Of a stretch of 64,000 bases of DNA, positions 1 to 8,533 are shown one piece after another; position 1 is the stretch's first letter, and every line of letters begins with the position of its first letter. The stretch is taken from positions 293,842-357,841 of the forward strand of contig NZ_KB907927.1 in the NCBI RefSeq assembly GCF_000382285.1, written 5' to 3'. The position numbers were made by a program, and so were the translations under genes. The notes beneath the pieces are model-generated. The model saw only the letters and a list, made by a program, of their open reading frames with translations. It was not told the origin of the DNA and made no database searches. This stretch comes from Solimonas variicoloris DSM 15731. Its GTDB lineage: Bacteria > Pseudomonadota > Gammaproteobacteria > Nevskiales > Nevskiaceae.

Positions 1-1352
1 GTCCGCTCCAGCGGCAGCAGATGGCGATGCAGTTCGCAGCGCAACAGCAGCAGATTGAGCGCGAGCTGCAGCAGCGTCCCGCCGATCGACAGCGCCCATA
101 GCCAGACCGGCGCGAAATCCGCATGCGCCGACAGCAGCAGACCGACGGTGACGATGAAGCCGAAACGTACGACCGTACCGAACAGCGAGGGCAGCGTGTT
201 GCCGAAGCCGGCGAACACGCCGCCGCAGGCCGCCACGACGCCCATCGCCAGCAGGTTCCACGAGATCCAGCGCAGGAACTCGGCGCCATAGCGGATGACC
301 GCCGGATCGGCCGAGAACGGCCGCATCAGCGCGTCCGGCGCCAGCTGGAAGACGAGGCAGAACAGGCCGACGGCGGCCAGGTTCAGCTTGAGGGCCTCGA
401 CGAAGGCCTGCCGCACGCGGCCCGGCTGTCCGGCGCCGAAGTTCTGGCCGACGATCGCCGCGGTCGCGAAACTGATCGCCATCGCCGGCATCACGCCGAA
501 CTGCAGCACGCGCATGCCGATGCCGAACGCCGCCTGCGGCGCCGCGCCGAAGGAGCGCAGCATCGCCATGATGAAACCGAAGTAGACCGCCAGCACGCCG
601 AGTTCGAGCCCGGACGGCAGGCCGATGCGGACCATGCGCCGCCAGACCGCCGGCTGCGGCCGCCAGGCCGCCGCGTGGCGATCGAGGAAGCGATCCTGGC
701 GCAGCACGTGGATCAGCAGGCCGGCCATGCCGATCAGCACCGCGATCAGCGTCGTCAGCGCCGCCCCGGCGACGCCGAGCGGACGGCCGGTCCCCCAGCC
801 GAAGATCAGCACCGGCGCCAGGACGATGTTGAGCAGCACCGTGCCGAGCTGGGCGAACGACGCCGAGCGCACGTCGCCGACGCCGCGCAGCGCGGCAGAC
901 AGCACGAACATCGGGATCTGCAGCGCCATCGCCGGAATGAACGGTACGAGGAACTCGCGCGTCAGGCGCGCCACCTCGGCGCTGCCGGCGAGGCGGTCGC
1001 TGTACGGGCCGTAGAGTGCCAGCGCGACCACCAAGAACAGCAGCGCCAGCAGCGCCGACAGCAGCTGCGACTGCGTGAACAGCCGGCGCGCCTCGTCGAA
1101 GTCCTTGCGCCCGGCCGCCTGCGCGACCAGCGCGGTGGCGCCGACCGACAGCGTCTGCGCGACCGCCATCAGCGCCATCATCAGGTTGCTGCCGAGGGCG
1201 ACCGCGGCGACGGCATCACGGCCGAGACGGCCGACCCAGAAGATGTCGATCAGGCCATACGCCGTCTGCACCAGCATCGTCAGCAGCATGAAGCCGCTCA
1301 TCCGCAGCAGGTGGCCACGGACGGCGCCGCCGGTCAGGTCACGCGCGGCCAT
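1..1352 (-). CDS. MATE family multidrug/Na+ efflux transporter, 3' end cut by window edge
   Basis: Inner-membrane exporter of the MATE (NorM/DinF-like) family, which extrudes cationic drugs or metabolites using Na+ or H+ gradients. The translation from the ATG opens with MAARDLTGGAVRGHLLRMSG, followed by a hydrophobic segment and the stretch YGLIDIFWVGRLG, the typical first-helix pattern of the family. Next come long hydrophobic helices and VAQAAGRKDFDEARR, a typical loop between helices 2 and 3. About 450 codons are present, close to the usual 450-480, and no stop occurs before base 1, so only a short C-terminus is missing. The Shine-Dalgarno sequence is weak. The gene lies 109 bp downstream of rraA on the same strand, behind two tandem GC hairpins, so it is probably a separate transcription unit. 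The family call is firm; the substrate is unknown. Confidence 0.88.
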   Translation of the reverse strand, partial: MAARDLTGGAVRGHLLRMSGFMLLTMLVQTAYGLIDIFWVGRLGRDAVAAVALGSNLMMALMAVAQTLSVGATALVAQAAGRKDFDEARRLFTQSQLLSALLALLFLVVALALYGPYSDRLAGSAEVARLTREFLVPFIPAMALQIPMFVLSAALRGVGDVRSASFAQLGTVLLNIVLAPVLIFGWGTGRPLGVAGAALTTLIAVLIGMAGLLIHVLRQDRFLDRHAAAWRPQPAVWRRMVRIGLPSGLELGVLAVYFGFIMAMLRSFGAAPQAAFGIGMRVLQFGVMPAMAISFATAAIVGQNFGAGQPGRVRQAFVEALKLNLAAVGLFCLVFQLAPDALMRPFSADPAVIRYGAEFLRWISWNLLAMGVVAACGGVFAGFGNTLPSLFGTVVRFGFIVTVGLLLSAHADFAPVWLWALSIGGTLLQLALNLLLLRCELHRHLLPLER

Positions 1353-1390
1353 GGAAGGATCCGGAAAAAAGGCCGCGTAGCGTGCCCGGC

Positions 1391-1449
1391 GCCGCGGCGG
1401 CCGGCAAGCCGCCGCGGCTCAGCGCCCCGGCCGCCTCATGCCGGGGCGC
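1391..1449 (-). terminator. Two tandem GC-rich hairpins downstream of rraA
   Basis: Two perfect inverted repeats lie back to back: an 11-bp stem (1391-1401 with 1408-1418) and a 9-bp stem (1422-1430 with 1441-1449). They follow the rraA stop on the minus strand. There is no immediate T-run; a run of six T on the minus strand appears about 20 nt further on, near 1365-1370. They may terminate the fumA-dsbB-rraA transcript inefficiently or protect its 3' end. Confidence 0.45.
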
Positions 1450-1461
1450 GCGCCGCCGCGT

Positions 1462-1950
1462 TCAGGACTTCTCGTGAATCGGCGTATCCGAAACGACGAT
1501 GCCGTCGGCATCGGCGTACAGCCACTGGCCCGACTTGAAGGTCACGCCGGCAAAGGTGACGACACGATTGCGGTGTCCGGTGTGCAGGCCCTTCTCCGAC
1601 TTGCGCGGGTGAGTGCCGAGCGCCTTGATGCCGATTTCCTGCTCGGCCAGTTCCTCGGAGTCACGGACGAAGCCGTTGACGACGATACCGGCCCAGCCGT
1701 TGTCGACACCGAGCTGGCCGAGGTTGCCGCCGACCAGCGCGCAGCGCGCCGAGCCGCCGCCGTCGACCACCAGCACCTGGCCGTTGCCGCGCTCCTCGAG
1801 CAGTGCGCGCACCATCGTGTTGTCCTCGAACACCTTCAGCGTGACGACGGGGCCGTGGAAGGCCGACACGCCGCCGAAATCGCCGAACACCGGATCGGCG
1901 ACCTGCGCCTCGGGGTGGGCATCGGAAAGATCGGTCGTCGCAAAGCTCAT
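1462..1950 (-). CDS. rraA: RraA family protein (ribonuclease E activity regulator / HMG aldolase fold)
   Basis: A 162-residue protein with the complete RraA-fold pattern: an N-terminal [16 protein letters not shown] segment, [19 protein letters not shown] in the middle, then [16 protein letters not shown], and a C-terminal YADADGIVV strand. RraA proteins bind RNase E and inhibit it. The wider family also contains 4-hydroxy-4-methyl-2-oxoglutarate/oxaloacetate aldolases that use a divalent metal, and the Arg-Asp pair of that active site (in GFVRD) is present, so aldolase activity is possible. The length equals the usual about 160 residues. The start codon lies 3 bp after the dsbB stop, so the two are translationally close, in an operon fumA-dsbB-rraA. 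Confidence 0.9.
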   Translation of the reverse strand: MSFATTDLSDAHPEAQVADPVFGDFGGVSAFHGPVVTLKVFEDNTMVRALLEERGNGQVLVVDGGGSARCALVGGNLGQLGVDNGWAGIVVNGFVRDSEELAEQEIGIKALGTHPRKSEKGLHTGHRNRVVTFAGVTFKSGQWLYADADGIVVSDTPIHEKS

Positions 1951-1953
1951 GCA

Positions 1954-2463
1954 TTATCTCCTTTCAAGCGTCCTTGCCAGAACGGGCAGCAACAGGGAAT
2001 ACAGCGTCAGGCCGATGAAGCTGATGAGAACCCAGCCGGGCAGCGCGATGCCGAGCCACTGCGCGTCGATCTTGGCGCAGTTGCCGTCGCCGCGCAGCAC
2101 GGTCATCACCACTTCGTTGACCGGCATCATCTCCATCAGATAGTCGAGCGTAGGCCCGCAGGCCGGCACCTGATCCGGCGGCAGGCTCTGCAGCCAGACG
2201 TGGCGCCAGGCGATGCCGATGCCGACGAGCGACGCCAGCGCCGCGAGCCCGGCGTAGACCCGGCGCCCCCAGTCGCGGGGACCATGGATCGCCGCGATCA
2301 GGAAGATCGCGCCGACCGCCGCCATCGCCACGCGCTGGAAGATGCAGAACGGACACGGCTCGTAGCCGAGCGTGTTCTGCAGATAGACAATCGCGAACGC
2401 GAGCGCGCCGTAGCAGGCCGCGAAGCCGAGCAGGCACAGCAGGCGGAAGTTCAGGCGCATCAT
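1954..2463 (-). CDS. dsbB: Disulfide bond formation protein B (DsbB)
   Basis: Inner-membrane quinone-dependent oxidoreductase that reoxidises periplasmic DsbA. The 169-residue product has four predicted transmembrane segments. It carries both redox cysteine pairs expected of DsbB: C37-P-F-C40 at the end of the first periplasmic loop (YEPCPFCIFQRVAM), and C102 and C129 flanking the second periplasmic loop. Two consecutive ATG codons open the gene, so the start could be one codon later. It sits between fumA (23 bp upstream) and rraA (3 bp downstream). I did not see dsbA in the window. Confidence 0.93.
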   Translation of the reverse strand: MMRLNFRLLCLLGFAACYGALAFAIVYLQNTLGYEPCPFCIFQRVAMAAVGAIFLIAAIHGPRDWGRRVYAGLAALASLVGIGIAWRHVWLQSLPPDQVPACGPTLDYLMEMMPVNEVVMTVLRGDGNCAKIDAQWLGIALPGWVLISFIGLTLYSLLLPVLARTLERR

Positions 2464-2486
2464 CAGGCTCCGTGGCGGCGCCGCGC

Positions 2487-4019
2487 TCAGGCGAGCGCGA
2501 CCGGGATCGTGCCGATCTTGCCGGCGATCTTCTGCTGCCAGAGCTTGGGACCGGTCTCGTGCACCGAGGTGCCCTGCGCGTCGACCGCGACCGTCACCGG
2601 CATGTCCTGGACCTCGAATTCGTAGATCGCTTCCATGCCGAGATCCTCGAAGCCGACGACCTTGGCCGCCTTGATCGCCTTGGCGACCAGATAGGCCGCG
2701 CCGCCGACCGCCATCAGGTACGCGCTCCGGTGCTTCTTGATCGACTCGATCGCGACCGGACCGCGCTCGGACTTGCCGATCATCGCGATCAGGCCGGTCT
2801 GGCCGAGCATCATTTCGGTGAACTTGTCCATGCGCGTCGCCGTGGTCGGGCCGGCCGGGCCGACGACTTCATCGCGCACCGGATCGACCGGGCCGACGTA
2901 GTAGATCACGCGGTTGGTGAAATCGACCGGCAGCTTCTCGCCGCGGGCCAGCATGTCCTGGATGCGCTTGTGCGCGGCATCGCGGCCGGTCAGCATCCGG
3001 CCGTTCAGCAGCAACGTCTGGCCCGGCTTCCAGCTGGCGACTTCTTCACGGGTCAGCGTGTCGAGATTGACGCGCGTCGCCGTCTGCGTGTTCGCCTGCC
3101 AGGTCACCTTCGGCCAGTCCTCGAGCTTCGGCGTCGGCAGATGAGCCGGACCCGAGCCGTCGAGATGGAAGTGCACGTGACGCGTCGCCGCGCAGTTCGG
3201 GATCATCGCCACCGGCAGGTTCGCCGCGTGCGTCGGGTAGTCGAGCACCTTGACGTCGACGACCGTGGTCAGGCCGCCGAGGCCCTGGGCGCCGATGCCG
3301 AGATTGTTGACCTTCTCGTACAGTTCGAGGCGCAGTTCCTCGGCCCGGTTCTTCGGTCCACGGCTCTTGAGCTCGTGGATGTCGACCGGCGCCATCAGCG
3401 ACTCCTTGGCGAGCAGCATCGCCTTCTCCGGCGTGCCGCCGATGCCGATGCCGAGGATGCCCGGCGGGCACCAGCCGGCGCCCATCGTCGGCACCGTCTT
3501 CAGCACCCAGTCGACGATCGAGTCGCTCGGGTTAAGCATCGCCATCTTCGACTTGGCTTCCGAACCGCCGCCCTTGGCGGCGCAGATCACCTCGACGTGA
3601 TCGCCCGGCACGATCTCGTAGTGGATCACTGCCGGCGTGTTGTCGCGGGTGTTGCTGCGCTTGCCGGCCGGATCGGCCAGCACCGAGGCGCGCAGCTTGT
3701 TGATCGGATCGTTGTAGGCGCGGCGCACGCCTTCGTTGACCATCTCGGTCACCGACAGCGTCGCGTCCCAGCGCGCGTTCATGCCGACCTTGAGGAACAC
3801 GGTGGCGATGCCGGTGTCCTGACAGATCGGGCGATGGCCTTCGGCGCTCATCCGCGAGTTGGTCAGGATCTGCGCGATCGCGTCCTTCGCCGCCGGATTC
3901 TCTTCACGCTCGTAGGCCTCGCCGAGCGCTTTCACGTAGTCGAGCGGATGGTAGTAGCTGATGTACTGGAAGGCGTCGGCAATCGACTGGATGAAGTCTT
4001 CCTGGCGAATCGTGGACAT
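2487..4019 (-). CDS. fumA: Fumarate hydratase class I, iron-sulfur type
   Basis: Reversible hydration of fumarate to malate in the TCA cycle, by the oxygen-sensitive [4Fe-4S] type enzyme. The 510-residue protein starts at MSTIRQEDF; I rejected an in-frame upstream extension of 44 residues because it has no family similarity. The three cluster cysteines are at C66 (RPICQDTG), C184 (GAGWCPPGILG) and C276 (IPNCAATRHVHF). The N-terminal alpha domain and C-terminal beta domain are fused in one chain, as in the FumA/FumB type. The C-terminus carries GPTTATRMDKF and the tail domain ending near residue 500. It is first in a minus-strand operon with dsbB and rraA. A second, class II fumarase (fumC) lies 6 kb away. 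Confidence 0.95.
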   Translation of the reverse strand: MSTIRQEDFIQSIADAFQYISYYHPLDYVKALGEAYEREENPAAKDAIAQILTNSRMSAEGHRPICQDTGIATVFLKVGMNARWDATLSVTEMVNEGVRRAYNDPINKLRASVLADPAGKRSNTRDNTPAVIHYEIVPGDHVEVICAAKGGGSEAKSKMAMLNPSDSIVDWVLKTVPTMGAGWCPPGILGIGIGGTPEKAMLLAKESLMAPVDIHELKSRGPKNRAEELRLELYEKVNNLGIGAQGLGGLTTVVDVKVLDYPTHAANLPVAMIPNCAATRHVHFHLDGSGPAHLPTPKLEDWPKVTWQANTQTATRVNLDTLTREEVASWKPGQTLLLNGRMLTGRDAAHKRIQDMLARGEKLPVDFTNRVIYYVGPVDPVRDEVVGPAGPTTATRMDKFTEMMLGQTGLIAMIGKSERGPVAIESIKKHRSAYLMAVGGAAYLVAKAIKAAKVVGFEDLGMEAIYEFEVQDMPVTVAVDAQGTSVHETGPKLWQQKIAGKIGTIPVALA

Positions 4020-4230
4020 TGACGGGCTCGGGACTTTTGCGGGGGCTGAAGCGCTGGGTGCGAATAACGGGAATTTCCGGGCGCGAATGCTAGCGGAAAA
4101 CGGCGGTCGATGACCGCGCGCCAGCGTCTTGCTGACGCTCCGGTCATCCAAACGTCATCGTGGGGCCGTAGTTTTCGGCCGCGCCGCCATACCCGCCGGC
4201 CCCATCCCCTTCCCCTGCCGGAAAACCATT

Positions 4231-5526
4231 ATGTTCAGAAAAATCAAAGGCACCGTCGTCGCCGCCGGCGCGGCGCTGAGCCTGTGCGCCGGTCTTGGCG
4301 TGCTCGTCGCCTGCAGCGACGACGACCACGGCAGCGCGATCAAGACGCAGCAGGACATCCGCCACGTCTTCGTCATCGTCATGGAGAACAAGAACTTCGC
4401 CGACACCTTCGGCAGCAGCACGCAGAATCCGTACATGCGCGAGCTGGCGACCCAGGGCGCGCTGCTGAGCGAGTACTACGGCACCGGCCACGTCAGCCTC
4501 GACAACTACGTCGCGATGATGAGTGGCCAGCCGTCGACGAAGGACACCGAGAGCGACTGCTTCCAGGGCTTCAACGACGCCATCGCCGACGGCTGGGACA
4601 CCGACAATCCCAAGGTCCTGAAGGTCAAGGACGGCGCCGGCTGCGTCTACCCGGCCAGCGTCAGGACATTCCCCCAGCAGCTCGACGACCAGGGCTACCG
4701 CTGGAAGGGCTACATGGGCGACATGGGCAACGACCCGACCCGCGAAGCGGCGACCTGCGGCCACCCGCAGATCGGCGCGATCGACAATACGCAGGCGGCG
4801 CAGGCGCCGACCGCGGACGTGCCGGAAGGCGACCAGTACGCGACGCGCCACAATCCCTTCGTCTACTTCCACTCGATCATCGACGATCAGGCGTACTGCG
4901 ACGCGCACGTCGTCAACCTCGACAGCCATCTCGAGAACGACCTGAAGTCGATCGACACGACGCCGAACTTCGTCTTCATCACGCCGAATCTCTGCGACGA
5001 CGGCCACGACGGCGACGGCACCGGCGCCAAGCCCTGCGTCAACGGCGACAAGGGCGGCCTCGCCTCGATCGACGCCTTCCTGCAGAAGTGGATCCCGATC
5101 ATCCAGGCCTCGCCCGCCTACCAGAAGGACGGCCTGATCATCATCAACTTCGACGAGTCCGCCGACATCCAGCCGGCCGGCACCGGCACGCACAATGGCA
5201 AGACGACGGTCATCCTCAATCTGCCCGGCGCTGCCTGCTGTGGCCAGAAGGTCGGCCCGAACGTGACGCGGCCGGACGACCAGTACCTGCCGGTCAGCGC
5301 GACGATGGAATACCAGCTGCACTACGTCGGCGTCGGCGGCGACCGCACCGGGGCGATCCTGCTGTCGAAGGCGATCAAGCCGGGCACGGTCAGCGACACG
5401 CCGTACAACCACTATTCGCTGCTCCGGAGCCTCGAAGACATCTTCGAGACCGGCGAGTACCTGGGCTACGCCGACGAGGACGGCCTGCAGCCGTTCGGCA
5501 AGGACGTATTCACCGCGCTGCCGTAA
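4231..5526 (+). CDS. Lipoprotein phosphoesterase of the PF04185 (AcpA / phospholipase C) family
   Basis: A 431-residue predicted outer- or inner-membrane lipoprotein. The signal sequence MFRKIKGTVVAAGAALSL leads to a lipobox LVAC with C28. The body has the family hallmarks: VIVMENKNFADTF (the metal-binding ENxSF-like motif), GHVSLDNYVAMMSGQ, RHNPFVYFHSI, INFDES and the C-terminal HYSLLRSLEDIFE. Members hydrolyse phosphomonoesters or phospholipids (AcpA acid phosphatases, PLC-C phospholipases). The motifs favour the AcpA-like branch, but the substrate cannot be told from sequence. Several cysteines in the mature protein may form disulfides. The next gene begins 8 nt downstream and is also a lipoprotein, suggesting a two-gene operon. 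The start was chosen at the ATG opening the signal peptide; upstream in-frame sequence lacks hydrophobic or family features. Confidence 0.85.
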   Translation: MFRKIKGTVVAAGAALSLCAGLGVLVACSDDDHGSAIKTQQDIRHVFVIVMENKNFADTFGSSTQNPYMRELATQGALLSEYYGTGHVSLDNYVAMMSGQPSTKDTESDCFQGFNDAIADGWDTDNPKVLKVKDGAGCVYPASVRTFPQQLDDQGYRWKGYMGDMGNDPTREAATCGHPQIGAIDNTQAAQAPTADVPEGDQYATRHNPFVYFHSIIDDQAYCDAHVVNLDSHLENDLKSIDTTPNFVFITPNLCDDGHDGDGTGAKPCVNGDKGGLASIDAFLQKWIPIIQASPAYQKDGLIIINFDESADIQPAGTGTHNGKTTVILNLPGAACCGQKVGPNVTRPDDQYLPVSATMEYQLHYVGVGGDRTGAILLSKAIKPGTVSDTPYNHYSLLRSLEDIFETGEYLGYADEDGLQPFGKDVFTALP

Positions 5527-5534
5527 AGCCCGCG

Positions 5535-6779
5535 GTGCACGCACGCCTTCTGGCCGGCGCCGCGGCGGCGGCGCTCGGCCTCGGGCTCGTCGCCTGCGGG
5601 CGCGAGCCGGCCGCCTCGGCATCGGCCGCCGCCGCCCGAACCCCTGCGGCGATGGCCGAACTCGGGCGCCTGGCGTTCTTCGATCCGTCGCTGTCGGCGT
5701 CCGGGCGCCAGTCCTGCGCGAGCTGCCATGATCCCGCGCACGCCTACGGTCCGCCGAACGCGCTGGCGGTGCAGCGCGGCGGCGCCGACCTGCAAGGCTA
5801 TGGCACCCGCGCGGTGCCGTCGCTGCGCTACCTGCGGCGCACGCCGATCTGGTTCAAGACTTACGTCGGCAATCCGCGCGAACGTCTCACCGACACCGAC
5901 AACGTGCCGGTCGGCGGCTTCACCTGGGACGGACGCTTCGACACGATGGCGGAGCAGGCGGCGTTTCCGCTGCTGGCGGCGAACGAAATGGCCAATGCCA
6001 GCGCCGAAGCCGTGGTGCGGAGCCTGTCGCGCAGCGCCTATGCCGATCAGTTTCGCAGCGTGTTCGGCGCCGACATCTTCACGCGGCCGGCCGATGCCCT
6101 CGCCGCGCTCGGCCAGGCGCTGCAGCGCTTCCAGCTCGACGATCCGAGCTTTCAGCCGTACAGCAGCAAGTTCGACGCCGTGCTCGACGGCGAGGCGCGC
6201 TTCACCGCGCAGGAGCAGCGCGGCTTCGAGCTGTTCCGCGATCGCGAGCGCGGCAACTGCGCGGCCTGCCATCCCGTGCAGATGGGCGCGAACGGCGCGC
6301 ATCCGCTGCTGACCGATTTCAGCTTCGAAGCGCTCGGCGTGCCGCGCAATCCGGAAATTCCGGCCAACGCCGATCCGGCCTACTACGACCTGGGCCTCTG
6401 CGGCCCCGTGCGTACCGACCAGCGCCACGAGAAGTCCTGGTGCGGACTGTTCAAGACGCCGTCGCTGCGCAATGTCGCCACGCGCGGTGCCTTCTTCCAC
6501 AACGGCCGCTTTCACACGCTCGAGGCGGCGCTGCGCTTCTACGTGCAGCGCGACGCGCGGCCGGCGCAGTGGTATCCGCATCCGGACGGCCCGCAGCGCT
6601 ACGACGACCTGCCGCCGGCATTGCAGGACAACGTCGACCACATCAATCCGCCGCTGACCCAGCGCAAGGGCGACGAGCCGGTATGGAACGCAGCCGAGAT
6701 CGGCGCCGTGCTGGCGTTCCTCGCCACCCTGAGCGATGCCGACGCGCAACCGGTGCCGCCCGCCCCGCAAGCGCCGTGA
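5535..6779 (+). CDS. Di-haem cytochrome c peroxidase / MauG-family lipoprotein
   Basis: Periplasmic di-haem peroxidase of the CcpA/MauG superfamily, lipid-anchored in this case. Translation from GTG gives a signal peptide [20 protein letters not shown] and C21 as lipobox cysteine. Two c-type haem motifs are present: C61-A-S-C-H65 in the N-terminal domain and C242-A-A-C-H246 in the C-terminal domain. The predicted 414 residues are slightly longer than typical CcpA (about 330) because of the anchor, spacer and an Ala/Pro-rich tail. LFKTPSLRNVATRGAFFHNG is the conserved C-terminal family motif. Family members reduce H2O2 or oxidise protein or small-molecule targets. The GTG start has a poor Shine-Dalgarno and lies 8 nt after the phosphoesterase stop, so translation may be coupled. 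The open frame continues far upstream inside the phosphoesterase gene; that part is shadow. Confidence 0.85.
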   Translation: MHARLLAGAAAAALGLGLVACGREPAASASAAAARTPAAMAELGRLAFFDPSLSASGRQSCASCHDPAHAYGPPNALAVQRGGADLQGYGTRAVPSLRYLRRTPIWFKTYVGNPRERLTDTDNVPVGGFTWDGRFDTMAEQAAFPLLAANEMANASAEAVVRSLSRSAYADQFRSVFGADIFTRPADALAALGQALQRFQLDDPSFQPYSSKFDAVLDGEARFTAQEQRGFELFRDRERGNCAACHPVQMGANGAHPLLTDFSFEALGVPRNPEIPANADPAYYDLGLCGPVRTDQRHEKSWCGLFKTPSLRNVATRGAFFHNGRFHTLEAALRFYVQRDARPAQWYPHPDGPQRYDDLPPALQDNVDHINPPLTQRKGDEPVWNAAEIGAVLAFLATLSDADAQPVPPAPQAP

Positions 6780-6782
6780 ACG

Positions 6783-6811
6783 AAAAAGGCCGGCCTGTTC
6801 CGGCCGGCCTT
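6783..6811 (-). terminator. Rho-independent terminator of the AAA+ gene (between convergent genes)
   Basis: Perfect 10-bp stem (6786-6795 with 6802-6811), loop TGTTCC, followed on the minus strand by five T. It lies just after the plus-strand peroxidase stop and 25 bp after the minus-strand ATPase stop. The T-run makes it a good minus-strand terminator; on the plus strand it has only two T and would be weak. Confidence 0.75.
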
Positions 6812-6835
6812 CGTCACGCTCCGCCGTGCTGCGGC

Positions 6836-8158
6836 TTACGCCACTGCGTAGAGCTGGTGGCTGTGGTGGTTGGCCGGCTCCCAGAGCTTGAGGCCGGCAT
6901 CGATCTCTTCGGTCTGGATCAGGGTGTCGCCGCCGCGGATGCCGTAGTCGACGAAGGCCGACTCCAGCACGCGCACCAGCGCGCGGATGTTGCCGTGCCA
7001 GCGGCACTGTTTGATGCGCAGCCACGCTTCCTCGCTGACGCCCTTGGGCTGCGTCCAGCTCGTGCAGCGGTCCGAGAGCTTGGCCAGCGTGGTCGCGACC
7101 ACGGCGATCATGTCCTCCTCGCGCTTGTGCAGCTCCGGCACCGACAGCGTGGCGGCGCCGATGCGCGTGAACTCGTCGATGTTCACCGAGTTCTGCAGCG
7201 TCTCCCAGCTGCGATTGGTCGCGAACACGATCGCGCACTCGAGCGGCTGCTTGGCGCTGGCGCCGAACGGCAGGTACTGGCCGTTGTCGAAAGCCTCCAT
7301 CAGTACTTCCATCACCGGACCGGTGATGCCGTGGCTCTCGTCGATGAAGCAGACGCCGTCGCGCGCATGCATGAACGCGCCGGTGCGCGCGCCGCTGCCG
7401 GCGAAGGCGCCGGACACGTGGCCACAGAGCAGCGACTTCACCGCCGCCTTGTCGCCGGTGTTCTCGGCGGCGAGGTTCACGGACACGAAGCGGCCGCGAT
7501 TGCGCACCAGGTAGTAGTAGAACGCCAGCGAGGTCTTGCCGCTGCCCGGGCCGCCGAGCAGATAGGTGCGGTGGATGCCGTTCGCGGCGTAGGCGCGGAT
7601 GCGGGCGACCAGCGCCTGCAGTTCCGGGCTGAACACGTAGAAATTGCGCATCGGCGAGTTCTCGACTTCGGTCGAGATCGGCATGCGGATCAGGTTGTCC
7701 TCGATCACCGGAATCAGGCGCTGCGGCAGCTGGCGGACCGCGCTCTCGGCGTTCGGCGCCAGCATCAGGCGCACACCGGCCAGGCGGTTCTCGTTGCCGC
7801 GCCGGGTCAGCCATTCGCCGAGCGCGGTCAGCTGCGCGTTGGTGACGGCGACGATCAGCGTCGTGCTGCGGCCGGCGGCGCGCGCGGCGAGCACGGCGTC
7901 GGCGAGGCCGTCGAGCAGGCTCGGCGCGAGCAACAGGCTCAGCACGAAATCGGCTTCCGGCGGCACCATCTGCGCGCCGAGCTCGGCGGCGCTGCACAGC
8001 TCGTGGCGCCGGCCTTCCGGGATCAGCAGCGAGAGGTTGCGCGACAGTTCGGCGTCGCGGGCGTGGAAGTCCGACGCGTAGATGCGCAGATACGGCTGCG
8101 GCTGCCGTTCGAGCGTCGGCGTCGCCGGCCCCGATTTGCGTGTGCTGATACCGAACAT
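6836..8158 (-). CDS. AAA+ ATPase resembling sigma-54 activators, with degenerate GAFTGA loop and no HTH domain
   Basis: A 440-residue cytoplasmic protein I cannot assign to a named family. Residues about 170-400 form an AAA+ module of the bacterial enhancer-binding type: Walker A GGPGSGKT at 202-209, a loop GAFAGS at 250-255 where sigma-54 activators have GAFTGA, Walker B VCFIDE at 269-274, and the sensor II segment WHGNIRAL at 387-394 (WPGNVREL in activators). Residues about 1-160 are an alpha/beta region with no recognisable receiver signature. The protein ends about 45 residues after sensor II with no Fis-type helix-turn-helix. The loss of the Thr in the sigma-54 contact loop argues against ordinary sigma-54 activation. 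It is monocistronic, with its own terminator. Confidence is high for the AAA+ class and low for function. Confidence 0.75.
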   Translation of the reverse strand: MFGISTRKSGPATPTLERQPQPYLRIYASDFHARDAELSRNLSLLIPEGRRHELCSAAELGAQMVPPEADFVLSLLLAPSLLDGLADAVLAARAAGRSTTLIVAVTNAQLTALGEWLTRRGNENRLAGVRLMLAPNAESAVRQLPQRLIPVIEDNLIRMPISTEVENSPMRNFYVFSPELQALVARIRAYAANGIHRTYLLGGPGSGKTSLAFYYYLVRNRGRFVSVNLAAENTGDKAAVKSLLCGHVSGAFAGSGARTGAFMHARDGVCFIDESHGITGPVMEVLMEAFDNGQYLPFGASAKQPLECAIVFATNRSWETLQNSVNIDEFTRIGAATLSVPELHKREEDMIAVVATTLAKLSDRCTSWTQPKGVSEEAWLRIKQCRWHGNIRALVRVLESAFVDYGIRGGDTLIQTEEIDAGLKLWEPANHHSHQLYAVA

Positions 8159-8533
8159 ATCCGTCCCCTGGACTCGATCGTGGGACGCAGCGTACGGGCC
8201 GCATGACGGTGGCGCCGGCCGGCACCGATGAAGCGCCGCGCCCCGCCGACCGACGGCGCGCCGGCCTGGAATCGAAATTGCCTGCGCCGCGCTCGTCGCC
8301 CGCCAGGCGCCGTTCGTCTCCCGCCGATCGGCCCTCGCCGTCCGCGCTCACGACGGCAGTGCCCCAGCCGCGTTCCGATCGCGTTCGGGAGTGCGCACCT
8401 TCGCGGCGCGTAGCGCTGCCGGGCGCCGGCTGGCGACGGCACGCCCTTTGGAGACGCTGACGCGGCGGCCAGCGGCCGCCGCGCCGAAGACCCGCGCGTC
8501 ACGCCTGCGGCGGCCGGCAGCGCGCCGCCGAGG
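8159..8533. other. Gene-poor interval of 375 bp with one strong hairpin
   Basis: I see no supported gene here. It separates the ATPase start from the VOC gene stop, so it should hold the ATPase promoter and the end of the fumC-VOC transcript. A perfect 10-bp stem with a 3-nt loop occurs at 8461-8483; without a T-run it may be a weak terminator for the VOC transcript. Several short frames cross the interval, but none looks like protein. Confidence 0.5.

Noticed and set aside
123..1538. Plus-strand frame of 471 codons at the left edge
   Set aside because: Shadow of the MATE transporter; composition is Arg/Gln/His-rich without any motif.
8438..8452. GGCACG-N4-TTGG, near a sigma-54 promoter, which would be attractive next to the sigma-54-activator-like ATPase
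   Set aside because: The -12 GC is replaced by GG, and it points on the plus strand into a region with no plus-strand gene. Most likely chance.
8203..8460. Plus-strand frame of 85 codons in the gap after the ATPase
   Set aside because: No ribosome site, no motif, low-complexity Arg/Pro/Ala composition.
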